Shown here piece after piece: positions 22,516-29,752 of a stretch of DNA of 29,752 nucleotides. The notes beneath the pieces were generated by a model. It worked only from the letters and a program-made list of their open reading frames with translations. It ran no database searches and was not told the origin of the DNA. The position numbers and the translations under genes were made by a program. Positions within the stretch are counted from its first letter, which is position 1. The number at the start of each line of letters is the position of its first letter. The DNA comes from Nitrospinaceae bacterium UBA3496 (GTDB lineage Bacteria > UBA8248). The stretch lies in the NCBI GenBank assembly GCA_002377645.1, contig DFQF01000011.1:1-29752 (forward strand), in the 5' to 3' direction.

Positions 22516-23316
22516 TCAAGATTCCGCATAAACACTGCTAACTACAAGACCTGTTTTTTGCCTTATCTCATTTTCTATTTCAACTGCTTCTTCTCTTTCA
22601 ATTACTTTAAGATCGTGAAGTTTAACTTTAGATTTTTTATAGTCATATCTTCCCCTTGATTCTATAAACCAAGAGGAAGGATAAGCTCTTTTGGGAGTGT
22701 TTAGCTGAACTTCATCAGGCTTGATCTCGTTTATTAAATCACAAAGTTGAGCTGTCATTTTTCTGTTCGCGGGGAGAAACATGATTTGCGTATCGAAAAA
22801 TCCATGAAACTCTTTTCGAAAAATCTTTGTTCCGCTTAAAATGGATCCTAGGGTAATTCCATTAAAAGGCCTATTAACAGTAGCAAACATTTTTTCATCT
22901 ACGGCATCTAGTTTTACAGATACCCTGTCTGCATTACAAAGTTCAGAACGTACAGTTTTATCTTCGAGTAAAGTGCCATTTGTTAAGACATGAGTTTCAA
23001 GCTTGGTGTACTCTTTGATTTTTTTTAAAGTTTCCCCGAGATTTGTGGCCAAGGTGGGCTCCCCGCTTCCACTAAAAGTAATAATATCTGATTTTTGCCA
23101 GTCGGATTTTTTTAAATCGGACATAACTCTTTCAGTTTTGACAAACAATTGCCTTTCGTTAGTTATTTCTTGTATAGAACCAAGCTGACAGTAAACGCAA
23201 TTAAAAGAACAGACACTTGTTCTTAAAATAAGATCAACTCCCAGAGAAAAACCAAATCTCCATGAGTCAACAGGGCCATAAACAGTAGATGGCGTTTCTG
23301 AATAATCTCTCATCAA
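22516..23316 (-). CDS. Radical SAM protein, COG0731 (TYW1-like) type
   Basis: A 266-residue radical SAM protein. The cluster-binding motif CSFNCVYC (Cys36, 40, 43) follows YGPVDSWRFGFSLGVDLI, the typical lead-in of the COG0731 family ('wyosine-base-formation-like' Fe-S oxidoreductases). ITFSGSGEPTLATN and HVLTNGTLL are SAM-binding elements, and KLDAVDEKMFATVNRP is also family-like. The family is widespread in anaerobes and deltaproteobacteria; its substrate is unknown. It overlaps the upstream MATE gene by 4 bases, so they are probably translationally coupled. Confidence 0.88.
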   Translation of the reverse strand: MMRDYSETPSTVYGPVDSWRFGFSLGVDLILRTSVCSFNCVYCQLGSIQEITNERQLFVKTERVMSDLKKSDWQKSDIITFSGSGEPTLATNLGETLKKIKEYTKLETHVLTNGTLLEDKTVRSELCNADRVSVKLDAVDEKMFATVNRPFNGITLGSILSGTKIFRKEFHGFFDTQIMFLPANRKMTAQLCDLINEIKPDEVQLNTPKRAYPSSWFIESRGRYDYKKSKVKLHDLKVIEREEAVEIENEIRQKTGLVVSSVYAES

Positions 23317-24713
23317 AGTTCCTTGTTTTTTAATACTGAATAACTTCCAATTCCTTTTTTCTTAATCCAAAAATAATACCATAACAATAAAAACACACAT
23401 GAAAGAATTTGTCCTCCTGACATGGCAAACCAAACTCCCGAACCACCAAATGCCAAAACTATGGAAATTATATATGCGGCAGGTATTTGAATGAACCACT
23501 TTGTAAAAAATTCTACTATCATTGGAGGTTTTGTGTTAGCAGCTCCATGAAAGGCTCCTAGAATCATTCTGAAAATTGCTTCGAAAAATAACCCTACAGA
23601 CAAAATTCTTAGACACAAAACAGAGATTTTTATTGAGAGATCGTCCTTTAATCCAAAAAATTCAGATAAGTTCTCTGCAAAAATAAAAAGCATAATTGCA
23701 ATAGAGCCCATTATTACCATTAAAACTAAGAGTGAAAATTTTACACTTTTTGTTGCACGTTCATATCTCTTTGCTCCTATGTTTTGTCCCACCATCGTTC
23801 TGAGTGCAGCCTGAATACCAAAACTCGGGTTTCTTGCTAGCAGTGAAATACGATTTCCAATCGCCCAGGCGGCAAGATAAACGGGGCCAAAAATTGATAA
23901 AATTTTTAACAGGATTAAACTTGACCCTCGCTCTAATAAATTTTGTGCAGCTGCAGGCCATCCTATATTAATTATTTGCCAAATAAGCTTTAAATTTGGA
24001 AACATTTCTTTTGTTCCAAAAGAGATCTTTGATTTTCCGCTGAAAACAATAAAGAACATCAAGCTCACACCTACAAATCTTCCCGTGCCTACGCCTACTG
24101 CTCCACCACATAGTCCTAGCCCAGGGAAATCAAAAAGTCCGTGTATAAAAAAAGGAATACTAAAAAAAGATATAATTGGAGAACAGAGTTGTCCGTAAAG
24201 TGAGAAACGGGGCTCACCTGATGCACGAAATTGATGACCTATAGTAAAAATTCCATCTACAAATGCAAAAAATAAAAAGCTAGTTTGTAAATAAGCAATT
24301 CCTAAAGATAAAACTTTTGGATCTTCTGTTAATAATGACATGAGAAATGGAGAAAATATAAATCCAAAAATTGAAATACAAAAATAATAAACAAAAGCCA
24401 ACAAAATGGTTTGTGCGGCTGCAAACTTAGCGCCTAATGTATCTCCAGAACCGATTTTTTGAGAAACCAATGCACTTCCAGCTGTTCGGAATCCGAAACC
24501 TATAGCTCGAAGGAAAAAAATTATCATAAATGCCAGGGAGACTGCGGCTAAATATTCGGGACCTCCTAGTCTTCCTATCCAATAAACCTCTACTAATGCA
24601 TCTAGATTCCAACAAACATTTTCTAAACAAGAGGGAATTGTAATTCTAAAAATTCCTCGAGAAACTCGCCCTTTTGTAAAATCATATGAATTGGTTTTTC
24701 TGTCATTTTTCAA
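23313..24713 (-). CDS. MATE-family efflux transporter, copy 1
   Basis: A 466-residue integral membrane protein with 12 hydrophobic segments in two related halves. The pattern R-G-I-F-R-I-T-I-P, VYWIGRLGGPEYLAAVSLA, GSALVSQKIGSGD, GWPAAAQNLLERGS and LRTMVGQNIGAKRYERA belongs to the MATE (NorM/DinF) superfamily. These exporters swap cationic or other compounds for Na+ or H+. It has a clear relative directly upstream (24760-26127), differing throughout, so an old tandem duplication is likely. The drug or metabolite exported cannot be predicted. Confidence 0.93.
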   Translation of the reverse strand: MKNDRKTNSYDFTKGRVSRGIFRITIPSCLENVCWNLDALVEVYWIGRLGGPEYLAAVSLAFMIIFFLRAIGFGFRTAGSALVSQKIGSGDTLGAKFAAAQTILLAFVYYFCISIFGFIFSPFLMSLLTEDPKVLSLGIAYLQTSFLFFAFVDGIFTIGHQFRASGEPRFSLYGQLCSPIISFFSIPFFIHGLFDFPGLGLCGGAVGVGTGRFVGVSLMFFIVFSGKSKISFGTKEMFPNLKLIWQIINIGWPAAAQNLLERGSSLILLKILSIFGPVYLAAWAIGNRISLLARNPSFGIQAALRTMVGQNIGAKRYERATKSVKFSLLVLMVIMGSIAIMLFIFAENLSEFFGLKDDLSIKISVLCLRILSVGLFFEAIFRMILGAFHGAANTKPPMIVEFFTKWFIQIPAAYIISIVLAFGGSGVWFAMSGGQILSCVFLLLWYYFWIKKKGIGSYSVLKNKEL

Positions 24714-24759
24714 TTTTATATGACCAATGAATAGTAATTCTTAAAAAAAGAGAAAATAA

Positions 24760-26127
24760 CTAAATAGCTTTTTGTTTTCTTGGCCATGAAAGTATGTACC
24801 AAACAAATAAGGCAACACCGCCCAAAACTTGACTTCCTGCTACAGACCACCAAATCCCAAATTCTTTAAGATCAAAAGTATAAGAAAGCAAATAAGCTGC
24901 TGGAAGAAGAACTCCCCAGCGAATAACCCCTTCTATTATCATTGGAGGTTTAGTATCTGCTGACCCCTCAAAAATTCCTGCGACAACTCTTCTTGCCGCT
25001 TCAAAGCCTACGCCCAAACTTAGAATTTGAAAACAAATTTCAGCAGTTTTTGATCCTTCATTCCCCATGCCAAAAAAAACAACAATTTCTTTAGCCCAGA
25101 AAAAGAAGCCTGCTGTTACGAAAATCATAATAAAAAACAAAAGGTATAGAACAAACCTTGCTGATAGAGCAGCCCTCTCCATTTTGCCTGCGCCGATATT
25201 TTGTCCTACTAATGTTCTGGAAGAAGACTGTAAAACGAATCCTGGCATTCTTCCCATATTATTAACCCTACTTCCAACTGACCACGCAGCTAAACCAATG
25301 GCTCCAAATGGTGCTAACATTGAAACTAAAACTACATTAGCGCTTCTTTCAAATAACATTTGGCCCATTGCGGGCCAGCCCAAAGAGATAATTTGAAATA
25401 GCTGTTTTTTGTTAGGTTTTAGATGGCGGACTTTAAGTGGAATTTTTGATCGTCCTGAAAATAAAAAATATGTCATTACCAAGCAGCCGACCAATCTCCC
25501 TGCTCCAAGTCCTATGAATACCCCTGCTATTTTTAGAGATGGAATAGATCCATATCCATAAATAAGAAGAGGCATTGCCCAAAAAACTATACATGAACTT
25601 ACAATCATACCTTTTAAAGAAAGATTGACGTCGCCTGCCCCTCTTAGGAGATTTCCAATAGTAAAAATCCCATCTATGAACATAACCATCATTAACCCGG
25701 ATCGAAGGCACGTAATTGCTAAGGATCTAAGAGGATCTTCTGAAGAAAAAAACCCGACAAGATAAGGAGCGAAAATTATTCCCAAAAGGGAAACAGGAAC
25801 ATAATAAAAAATTTGCAAAAGAAAAGTTTGCCCAGCTACGAGGGCAGCTTTTTCTTTGTCTCCAGAACCGATATGTTGAGCTACCAAAGCTTGCGCAGGA
25901 ACACGAATTCCCATTCCGCCTGCGCGCGCACAAATCAAAGTTATAAAAGCAATAGTCATAGCAGCAAGTGCGCTAGGACCTAATCTGCCAATCCAGTATA
26001 CCTCCAAAATACTATCAATATTCCAAGCAACTAGTTCAAAAAAAATTGGCATAGATATTAGATAGACATTACGACCTATTGGACCGTCAGTGTAATCAAT
26101 ATTTTTTTTAAAAAGTTGACTTCGCAT
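24760..26127 (-). CDS. MATE-family efflux transporter, copy 2
   Basis: A 455-residue MATE protein, a paralogue of the one downstream. Corresponding segments are GRNVYLISMPIFFELVAWNIDSILEVYWIGRLGPSALAAMTIAF, PAQALVAQHIGSGDKEKA, GWPAMGQMLFERSANVVL and SRTLVGQNIGAGKMERA. Both have the same order of helices and similar length. The two genes are separated by 46 bases and are probably in one transcript, so they could have different substrates or form a unit. ATG 26127 lies near the divergent inositol-monophosphatase gene, the gap between them (159 bases) presumably holding promoters for both. Confidence 0.93.
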   Translation of the reverse strand: MRSQLFKKNIDYTDGPIGRNVYLISMPIFFELVAWNIDSILEVYWIGRLGPSALAAMTIAFITLICARAGGMGIRVPAQALVAQHIGSGDKEKAALVAGQTFLLQIFYYVPVSLLGIIFAPYLVGFFSSEDPLRSLAITCLRSGLMMVMFIDGIFTIGNLLRGAGDVNLSLKGMIVSSCIVFWAMPLLIYGYGSIPSLKIAGVFIGLGAGRLVGCLVMTYFLFSGRSKIPLKVRHLKPNKKQLFQIISLGWPAMGQMLFERSANVVLVSMLAPFGAIGLAAWSVGSRVNNMGRMPGFVLQSSSRTLVGQNIGAGKMERAALSARFVLYLLFFIMIFVTAGFFFWAKEIVVFFGMGNEGSKTAEICFQILSLGVGFEAARRVVAGIFEGSADTKPPMIIEGVIRWGVLLPAAYLLSYTFDLKEFGIWWSVAGSQVLGGVALFVWYILSWPRKQKAI

Positions 26128-26286
26128 AGAAAACTAATTTCATGTTGGAGTGATTCCTGGAAAAGGATAAAGTATTGCATAGTCATAAAAAATAAAGAGA
26201 GACAAAGCTGAATATCATAAATATGTTATAAAACAAACCAAAATACGAAATTAGTATTTTTTGTCTTTTTTGATCATTTTCTGGAG

Positions 26287-27078
26287 ATGAAATTGAGAGA
26301 GTTTATCAAAAAACTCTTAGAAGAAGCGGGCGATATTGCTACTGCGAAACAAGAGACATTATCGGTAAGTCAAAAAAAGGATCAAAGTTTGGTAAGTGAA
26401 GTAGATTACGAGATTGAATTGTTTTTAAAAGAAAGAATCTTAAAAAAATTTAAAAAGGATTTATTTATTGGCGAGGAGTTTGGTCTCAAAAATATACTTG
26501 CCGAAAATCAAAAACGAATTTGGGCTATAGACCCAATTGATGGGACTAACCCTTATACTAAGGGGTTGCCTACCTGGGGAATTTGTGTGGGATTAATGCA
26601 TGAGAAGACGCCTTTAGTAGGTGGTTTCTATATGCCGAAAACGAAAGAGCTATTTATAGGAGAGAAGGGAAAAGGGGCAACAAGAAATAGCAAAAAAATG
26701 CCGTTTTTAAAAGAAATGGAGATTGAAAAACAAACTATTATTTTTATTCCTTCTTCGAAGAAGAGATTCTTTAATTTTAATTTTACCGGAAAATCTGTTG
26801 CATATGGAAGTGCAAGTACCCATATAGCTTATACTGCGGCCGGATGCTCCATTGCTGCTTTGGTTGACAGACCACAGATATGGGATATTTTGGCTCCATT
26901 AGCAATTCTTGAAGAAGTAGGCGGAGGTGGTTTTCTTCCAAACGGAAATCCAATAGATCTTTGTTCGATGGCTGAAGGAAAAAAAATAGACGGGCCTGTG
27001 TTTTTTGGGAAGAGAGAGAATGTAGAAAAAGTTCTTCCAAATATAGAGATTTTTCCCAATACAAAAAGAAAATTATAA
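26287..27078 (+). CDS. hisN: Inositol monophosphatase-family phosphatase (HisN-like)
   Basis: A 263-residue member of the lithium-sensitive phosphatase superfamily. Metal ligands are visible: Glu63-Glu64 in IGEEFG, Asp82/Asp85 in AIDPIDGTNPY and Asp200 in WDILAP. The core resembles histidinol-phosphatases of the HisN group and inositol-1-phosphatase; the exact substrate is not certain and no his genes are adjacent. A GGAG ends right at ATG 26287, too near to serve it, but the in-frame TTG 26293 lies 6 bases from it, so the true start may be two codons further in. It converges on the chromate transporter with 7 bases between. Confidence 0.85.
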   Translation: MKLREFIKKLLEEAGDIATAKQETLSVSQKKDQSLVSEVDYEIELFLKERILKKFKKDLFIGEEFGLKNILAENQKRIWAIDPIDGTNPYTKGLPTWGICVGLMHEKTPLVGGFYMPKTKELFIGEKGKGATRNSKKMPFLKEMEIEKQTIIFIPSSKKRFFNFNFTGKSVAYGSASTHIAYTAAGCSIAALVDRPQIWDILAPLAILEEVGGGGFLPNGNPIDLCSMAEGKKIDGPVFFGKRENVEKVLPNIEIFPNTKRKL

Positions 27079-27085
27079 ACTGGAG

Positions 27086-28279
27086 CTAGAAAATTAAAAT
27101 TTGTGTTAGCCAACCACCTAATGCTGAAAAACATACAACTAAAAACGGAGGGATTCTCCAAAAAACAAGAAATAGAAATGCCAGCATAGCAAGAATAAAG
27201 TCATATAAGGAAAGTATTCCGCTAGTCCAAAGAGGATTATAAAAAGCAGCGATAAGAAGTCCTACCACTGAAGCATTTATTCCTAAAAGTGCTTTCGAAA
27301 TAAATTGTAATTTACCTAAAGAATCCCAGAAAGGAAGTACTCCTAAAATCAGAAAGAAAGATGGAAGAAAAATTGCTATCAAGCAAATAGTAGCCCCTAT
27401 CCATCCGCTAGGACCGGATTTTAATACAGTTCCTAAAAATGCAGAAAATGTAAACAAAGGGCCTGGTACAGCTTGCGCGGCACCATATCCAGCCATAAAC
27501 GCTTCTTTAGAAACTAATCCAGTTGGGACTACCTCAGTTTTGAGTAATGGCAAGACAACGTGACCTCCGCCAAAAACTAAAGATCCTGAACGATAGAAAC
27601 TGTCAAATATCGACAAATTTGGAGAGGCGTAGATTTTACTTAAAAAGGGAAGCCCGAAAAGAAACAGAAAAAATAAAGTCAAACATAAAACAGAAAACCC
27701 TTTTGAAATTTGGATTCCAAGTGAAGTTTTTTCTGATTTTGTTTCTGCCTTTAAAAAAAAGACCCCCAAAAAAGCTCCCAGAGTAATTACGCTAAATTGT
27801 ACAAGAGCAGTTTCAAAAACTAAAATTAGAGATGCCGAAGCAATGGCAATGGTTATTCTTAAATTGTCAGGGCATAGAACTTTTGACATCCCCCAAATTG
27901 CCTGCGCAACTACAGCAACTGCTACAATTTTGAAACCATGCAATGCTCCCGGTGATATATCCTTACTAAAATTTATAACCCCGTAACCAAAAAGGATCAT
28001 CAATATTGCCGAGGGCAGTGTGAATCCTAGCCAAGCAGATAGAGAGCCAAGAATACCCCCTCTAGCAAGTCCTAACCCCATACCCACCTGACTTGAAGCG
28101 GGACCGGGCAAAAATTGGCATAATGCTATCAACTCAGCAAACGACTTTTCGCTTATCCATTTCCTGCGCTCAACAAAAGCCTCACGAAAATATCCAAGAT
28201 GAGCAATTGGCCCTCCAAATGAAGTTAGGCCTAGTTGTAAAAATATAAGAAAAATCCTACCAATACTTTCCTTTTTCAT
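27086..28279 (-). CDS. chrA: Chromate transporter, long-chain ChrA
   Basis: A 397-residue membrane protein made of two homologous CHR domains, the long-chain form. The first contains FLQLGLTSFGGPIAHLGYFREAFVERRKWISEKSFAELIALCQFLPGPASSQVGMGLGLARGG. The second contains FYRSGSLVFGGGHVVLPLLKTEVVPTGLVSKEAFMAGYGAAQAVPGPLFTFSAFLG. ChrA exports chromate using the membrane potential; family members in non-contaminated habitats may export related oxyanions or serve other roles. There is a GGG-PHV signature in each half. It is 33 bases downstream of the dehydrogenase gene on the same strand, so they are likely one transcript. Confidence 0.93.
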   Translation of the reverse strand: MKKESIGRIFLIFLQLGLTSFGGPIAHLGYFREAFVERRKWISEKSFAELIALCQFLPGPASSQVGMGLGLARGGILGSLSAWLGFTLPSAILMILFGYGVINFSKDISPGALHGFKIVAVAVVAQAIWGMSKVLCPDNLRITIAIASASLILVFETALVQFSVITLGAFLGVFFLKAETKSEKTSLGIQISKGFSVLCLTLFFLFLFGLPFLSKIYASPNLSIFDSFYRSGSLVFGGGHVVLPLLKTEVVPTGLVSKEAFMAGYGAAQAVPGPLFTFSAFLGTVLKSGPSGWIGATICLIAIFLPSFFLILGVLPFWDSLGKLQFISKALLGINASVVGLLIAAFYNPLWTSGILSLYDFILAMLAFLFLVFWRIPPFLVVCFSALGGWLTQILIF

Positions 28280-28312
28280 AAAATTTTCCTGTGATTTTTT
28301 AAAGTTAGTTTT

Positions 28313-29194
28313 TTAGTTGATAGTGTTTGCATAAATTTTAGCCAATTCTTCTAAACTCCTTTTAGTATTAAAATTGTTAGATTTTTCTTTGGAAAGCGGA
28401 GTTTTTTTCATCATTGAATAGATAGAAGCTGCGGCAAGATGAAAGTATGGGCTAATTCCCATATCTTTAAAAGTGTCAGCAATTTCTTCCATTTCTCCTA
28501 TCCATCTTCCCGAAACCGAAGGAAGTCTCGGTTGTGTTTTTTTCATCATTTCATAAATGTTTTTTTGACTAAAAAGGAATTCATTTTTGAGTTCCTTAGT
28601 TAAGCGATGTTTTTCTGCTAAGGTTATTACGGCAGCATGGAGGGCCCTTGTGCCTTTGGTGAGCGAAGCGTAGCACATTTTCATTGCAGATGCTCGACCA
28701 ATTTCTTTTCCAATAGGACAAATTTGAATTCTTTTCGTTTCCAGTTCTTTTAATTTGTTTAATTGTAATCCGCTTACGTAAAACCTAGTAGTGTTTGTAT
28801 TTATTGGTGGAGGACCAATGATTCCAGAATCAATAAAAGCACATCCAGAAGCTACAATAATTTTTTTTATTTTTTTTGCATTATTAGGAGAAATAGCATT
28901 GCAATCTACATAAATAGGTTTAGATTTTACTTTTCTCATATCTTTCGCAATCTCTTTAGCTAAGGCAAGTGATTTTTTAGGTGGTATAATCGAAAGCACT
29001 ATGTCTGATTCTTCCAGAACATCTTTGTAAGTTTTTAGACAAATAAAGCCAGTTGCTTTTGCATAATTTTTGGTTAATTTACTTCTACCTTTCAAACATG
29101 TGATGATTGAAAATCCATTTTTTTTTAACTCTTTTCCTACCGAGTGTCCCATATCTCCAGGGCTCAATATTCCTATAGTTTTAAAATTTTTCAT
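28313..29194 (-). CDS. NAD(P)-dependent oxidoreductase, 6-phosphogluconate dehydrogenase-like with DUF1932 end
   Basis: A 293-residue protein. It starts FKTIGILSPGDMGHSVGKELKKNGFSIITCLKGRS, a Rossmann nucleotide-binding fold in the beta-hydroxyacid dehydrogenase style (GDMGHSVG in place of GxMGxxM). Next is EESDIVLSIIPPKKSLALAKEI, then IYVDCNAISPNN with the conserved substrate-binding Asn, and FIDSGIIGPPP. The catalytic-lysine-type helix follows (ASAMKMCYASLTKGTRALHAAVITLAE). The C-terminus resembles DUF1932 proteins. It probably oxidises a hydroxy acid; the substrate is not known. It precedes chrA in the same direction. Confidence 0.85.
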   Translation of the reverse strand: MKNFKTIGILSPGDMGHSVGKELKKNGFSIITCLKGRSKLTKNYAKATGFICLKTYKDVLEESDIVLSIIPPKKSLALAKEIAKDMRKVKSKPIYVDCNAISPNNAKKIKKIIVASGCAFIDSGIIGPPPINTNTTRFYVSGLQLNKLKELETKRIQICPIGKEIGRASAMKMCYASLTKGTRALHAAVITLAEKHRLTKELKNEFLFSQKNIYEMMKKTQPRLPSVSGRWIGEMEEIADTFKDMGISPYFHLAAASIYSMMKKTPLSKEKSNNFNTKRSLEELAKIYANTIN

Positions 29195-29263
29195 TTTTGT
29201 TTATGCCTCGAGTTAGTGTTTAAAATAAAATACTTGAATAAAATCTTTATTTTTATTATAATC

Positions 29264-29293
29264 TTACAATACTTTTATTTTATCATATAAAAT
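29264..29293 (+). promoter_or_regulatory. Probable promoter of the cold-shock protein gene
   Basis: TTACAA (29264-29269) and TAAAAT (29288-29293), or TATAAA two bases earlier, have 18- or 16-base spacing. They lie upstream of a long leader. The 238-base gap 29195-29432 is otherwise AT-rich and shows no coding sequence. Transcription from here would start near 29300 and leave a leader of about 130 bases, common for cold-shock genes. Confidence 0.45.
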
Positions 29294-29303
29294 AGGGTAT
29301 CAG

Positions 29304-29326
29304 TGTTACCTACGAGGTAGGTAACA
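29304..29326 (+). promoter_or_regulatory. Perfect palindrome at the start of the cold-shock leader
   Basis: TGTTACCTAC (29304-29313) and GTAGGTAACA (29317-29326) are perfect inverted complements, 10 bp, around a three-base GAG loop. It lies just behind the proposed promoter. As RNA it would form a hairpin at or near the 5' end; as DNA it could be a repressor operator. No T-run follows, so it is not a classical terminator. Confidence 0.7.
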
Positions 29327-29432
29327 TTTATGTGTCTTTTTTTGCTTGCAGTTGGTGTAAGCAGTTTTGTTTGGTCGGAATCCTTGTTGAGTTTGGAACT
29401 CCAGATAGGAATTCGCCCGGTGTTTCAGGAGT

Positions 29433-29708
29433 ATGAGTATGCCAGCAGGTACAGTTAAGTGGTTTAATGATGCAAAAGGTTATGGTTTTATTTCTCAAGA
29501 AGGCGGAGATGATGTATTTGTCCATTTTTCTGCCATCCAGTCTGATGGGTTTAAGTCCTTGCAAGAAGGCGAATCTGTTGATTTTGAAATTCAACAGGGT
29601 CCAAAAGGACTACAGGCTGCAAATGTAACGAAAACCGGAGGTTCTTCACCAGCTCCTTCTGTAGATTCAGATTTAGGAGATGACTCTGGGGAGTCCGAAG
29701 AAGAGTAA
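29433..29708 (+). CDS. cspA: Cold-shock protein with acidic tail
   Basis: A 91-residue protein. The first 68 residues are a cold-shock domain: [20 protein letters not shown] with RNP1 (KGYGFI, 15-20), then [11 protein letters not shown] with RNP2 (VFVHF, 28-32), and [23 protein letters not shown]. It binds single-stranded RNA and DNA. After it is an extra acidic, Ser-rich tail ending [10 protein letters not shown], longer than typical 65-70 residue Csp proteins, which may alter nucleic-acid affinity. ATG 29433 or the in-frame ATG 29439 are both possible. It has a long leader with a perfect palindrome at its start. Confidence 0.93.
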   Translation: MSMPAGTVKWFNDAKGYGFISQEGGDDVFVHFSAIQSDGFKSLQEGESVDFEIQQGPKGLQAANVTKTGGSSPAPSVDSDLGDDSGESEEE

Positions 29709-29752
29709 GACCTTTTTTAATCAAAATCTTCAATTTAAGGCGGATTAATCTA

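Noticed and set aside
1..29752. CRISPR arrays, insertion sequences, rRNA and tRNA genes
   Set aside because: No regularly spaced repeats, transposase frames or cloverleaf-type sequences were seen by eye. A tRNA search was not possible, so a tRNA could have been missed.

Overview
The window looks like a piece of chromosome from a low-GC, Gram-negative bacterium. YidC has the long periplasmic domain typical of Gram-negatives, and the left part keeps the classical near-origin order rpmH-rnpA-yidD-yidC-(two inserted genes)-mnmE-mnmG-parA-parB, with two parS sites. Tungstate uptake, CoA-based catabolism, MATE and chromate transporters and at least three apparent selenoproteins suit a marine deltaproteobacterial or SAR324-like lineage. 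That placement is only a guess from gene content.

Layout. 1-9389 (+): ribosomal protein L34, RNase P protein, YidD, the YidC insertase, a DsbA-like thiol oxidoreductase with an in-frame UGA, an SDR, the MnmEG tRNA-modification pair, parS sites and ParAB. 9486-11907: a split NAD+ synthetase, with a stand-alone amidohydrolase half and an ammonia-dependent NadE separated by a VOC gene on the other strand; then a Bcp peroxiredoxin. 12553-13318: two tandem paralogous 75-residue membrane proteins, the first with its own promoter-like element, strong ribosome binding site and terminator. 13345-18144 (+): a compact run of a DGLPVIPPT-motif protein, a UGSC-family selenoprotein, enoyl-CoA hydratase, acyl-CoA dehydrogenase, an O6-alkylguanine-DNA alkyltransferase with UGA at its active-site cysteine, and a cysteine-dioxygenase-like cupin. 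18154-26127 (-): dnaN, tungstate transporter tupABC, three small or poorly known genes, a radical SAM protein and two MATE exporters. 26287-29708: inositol-monophosphatase family enzyme (+), chromate transporter (-), NAD(P)-dependent oxidoreductase (-) and a cold-shock protein (+).

The main result is that three genes that ordinary gene calling would split or truncate are each continuous when an in-frame UGA is read as selenocysteine. Positions are 2811 (UPDC of a CxxC thioredoxin-fold protein), 14740 (UGSC) and 17457 (PUHR of the alkyltransferase). In each, the UGA falls on the catalytic or motif cysteine, and a hairpin with a G in the first two loop positions begins its loop 20-24 nt after the UGA, as expected of a bacterial SECIS. 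UGA also ends ordinary genes here (parB, enoyl-CoA hydratase), so the genetic code is not simply reassigned. The tungstate transporter fits an organism that also makes tungsten- and selenium-dependent enzymes such as formate dehydrogenase, but no selA, selB, selC, selD or formate dehydrogenase gene is visible here.
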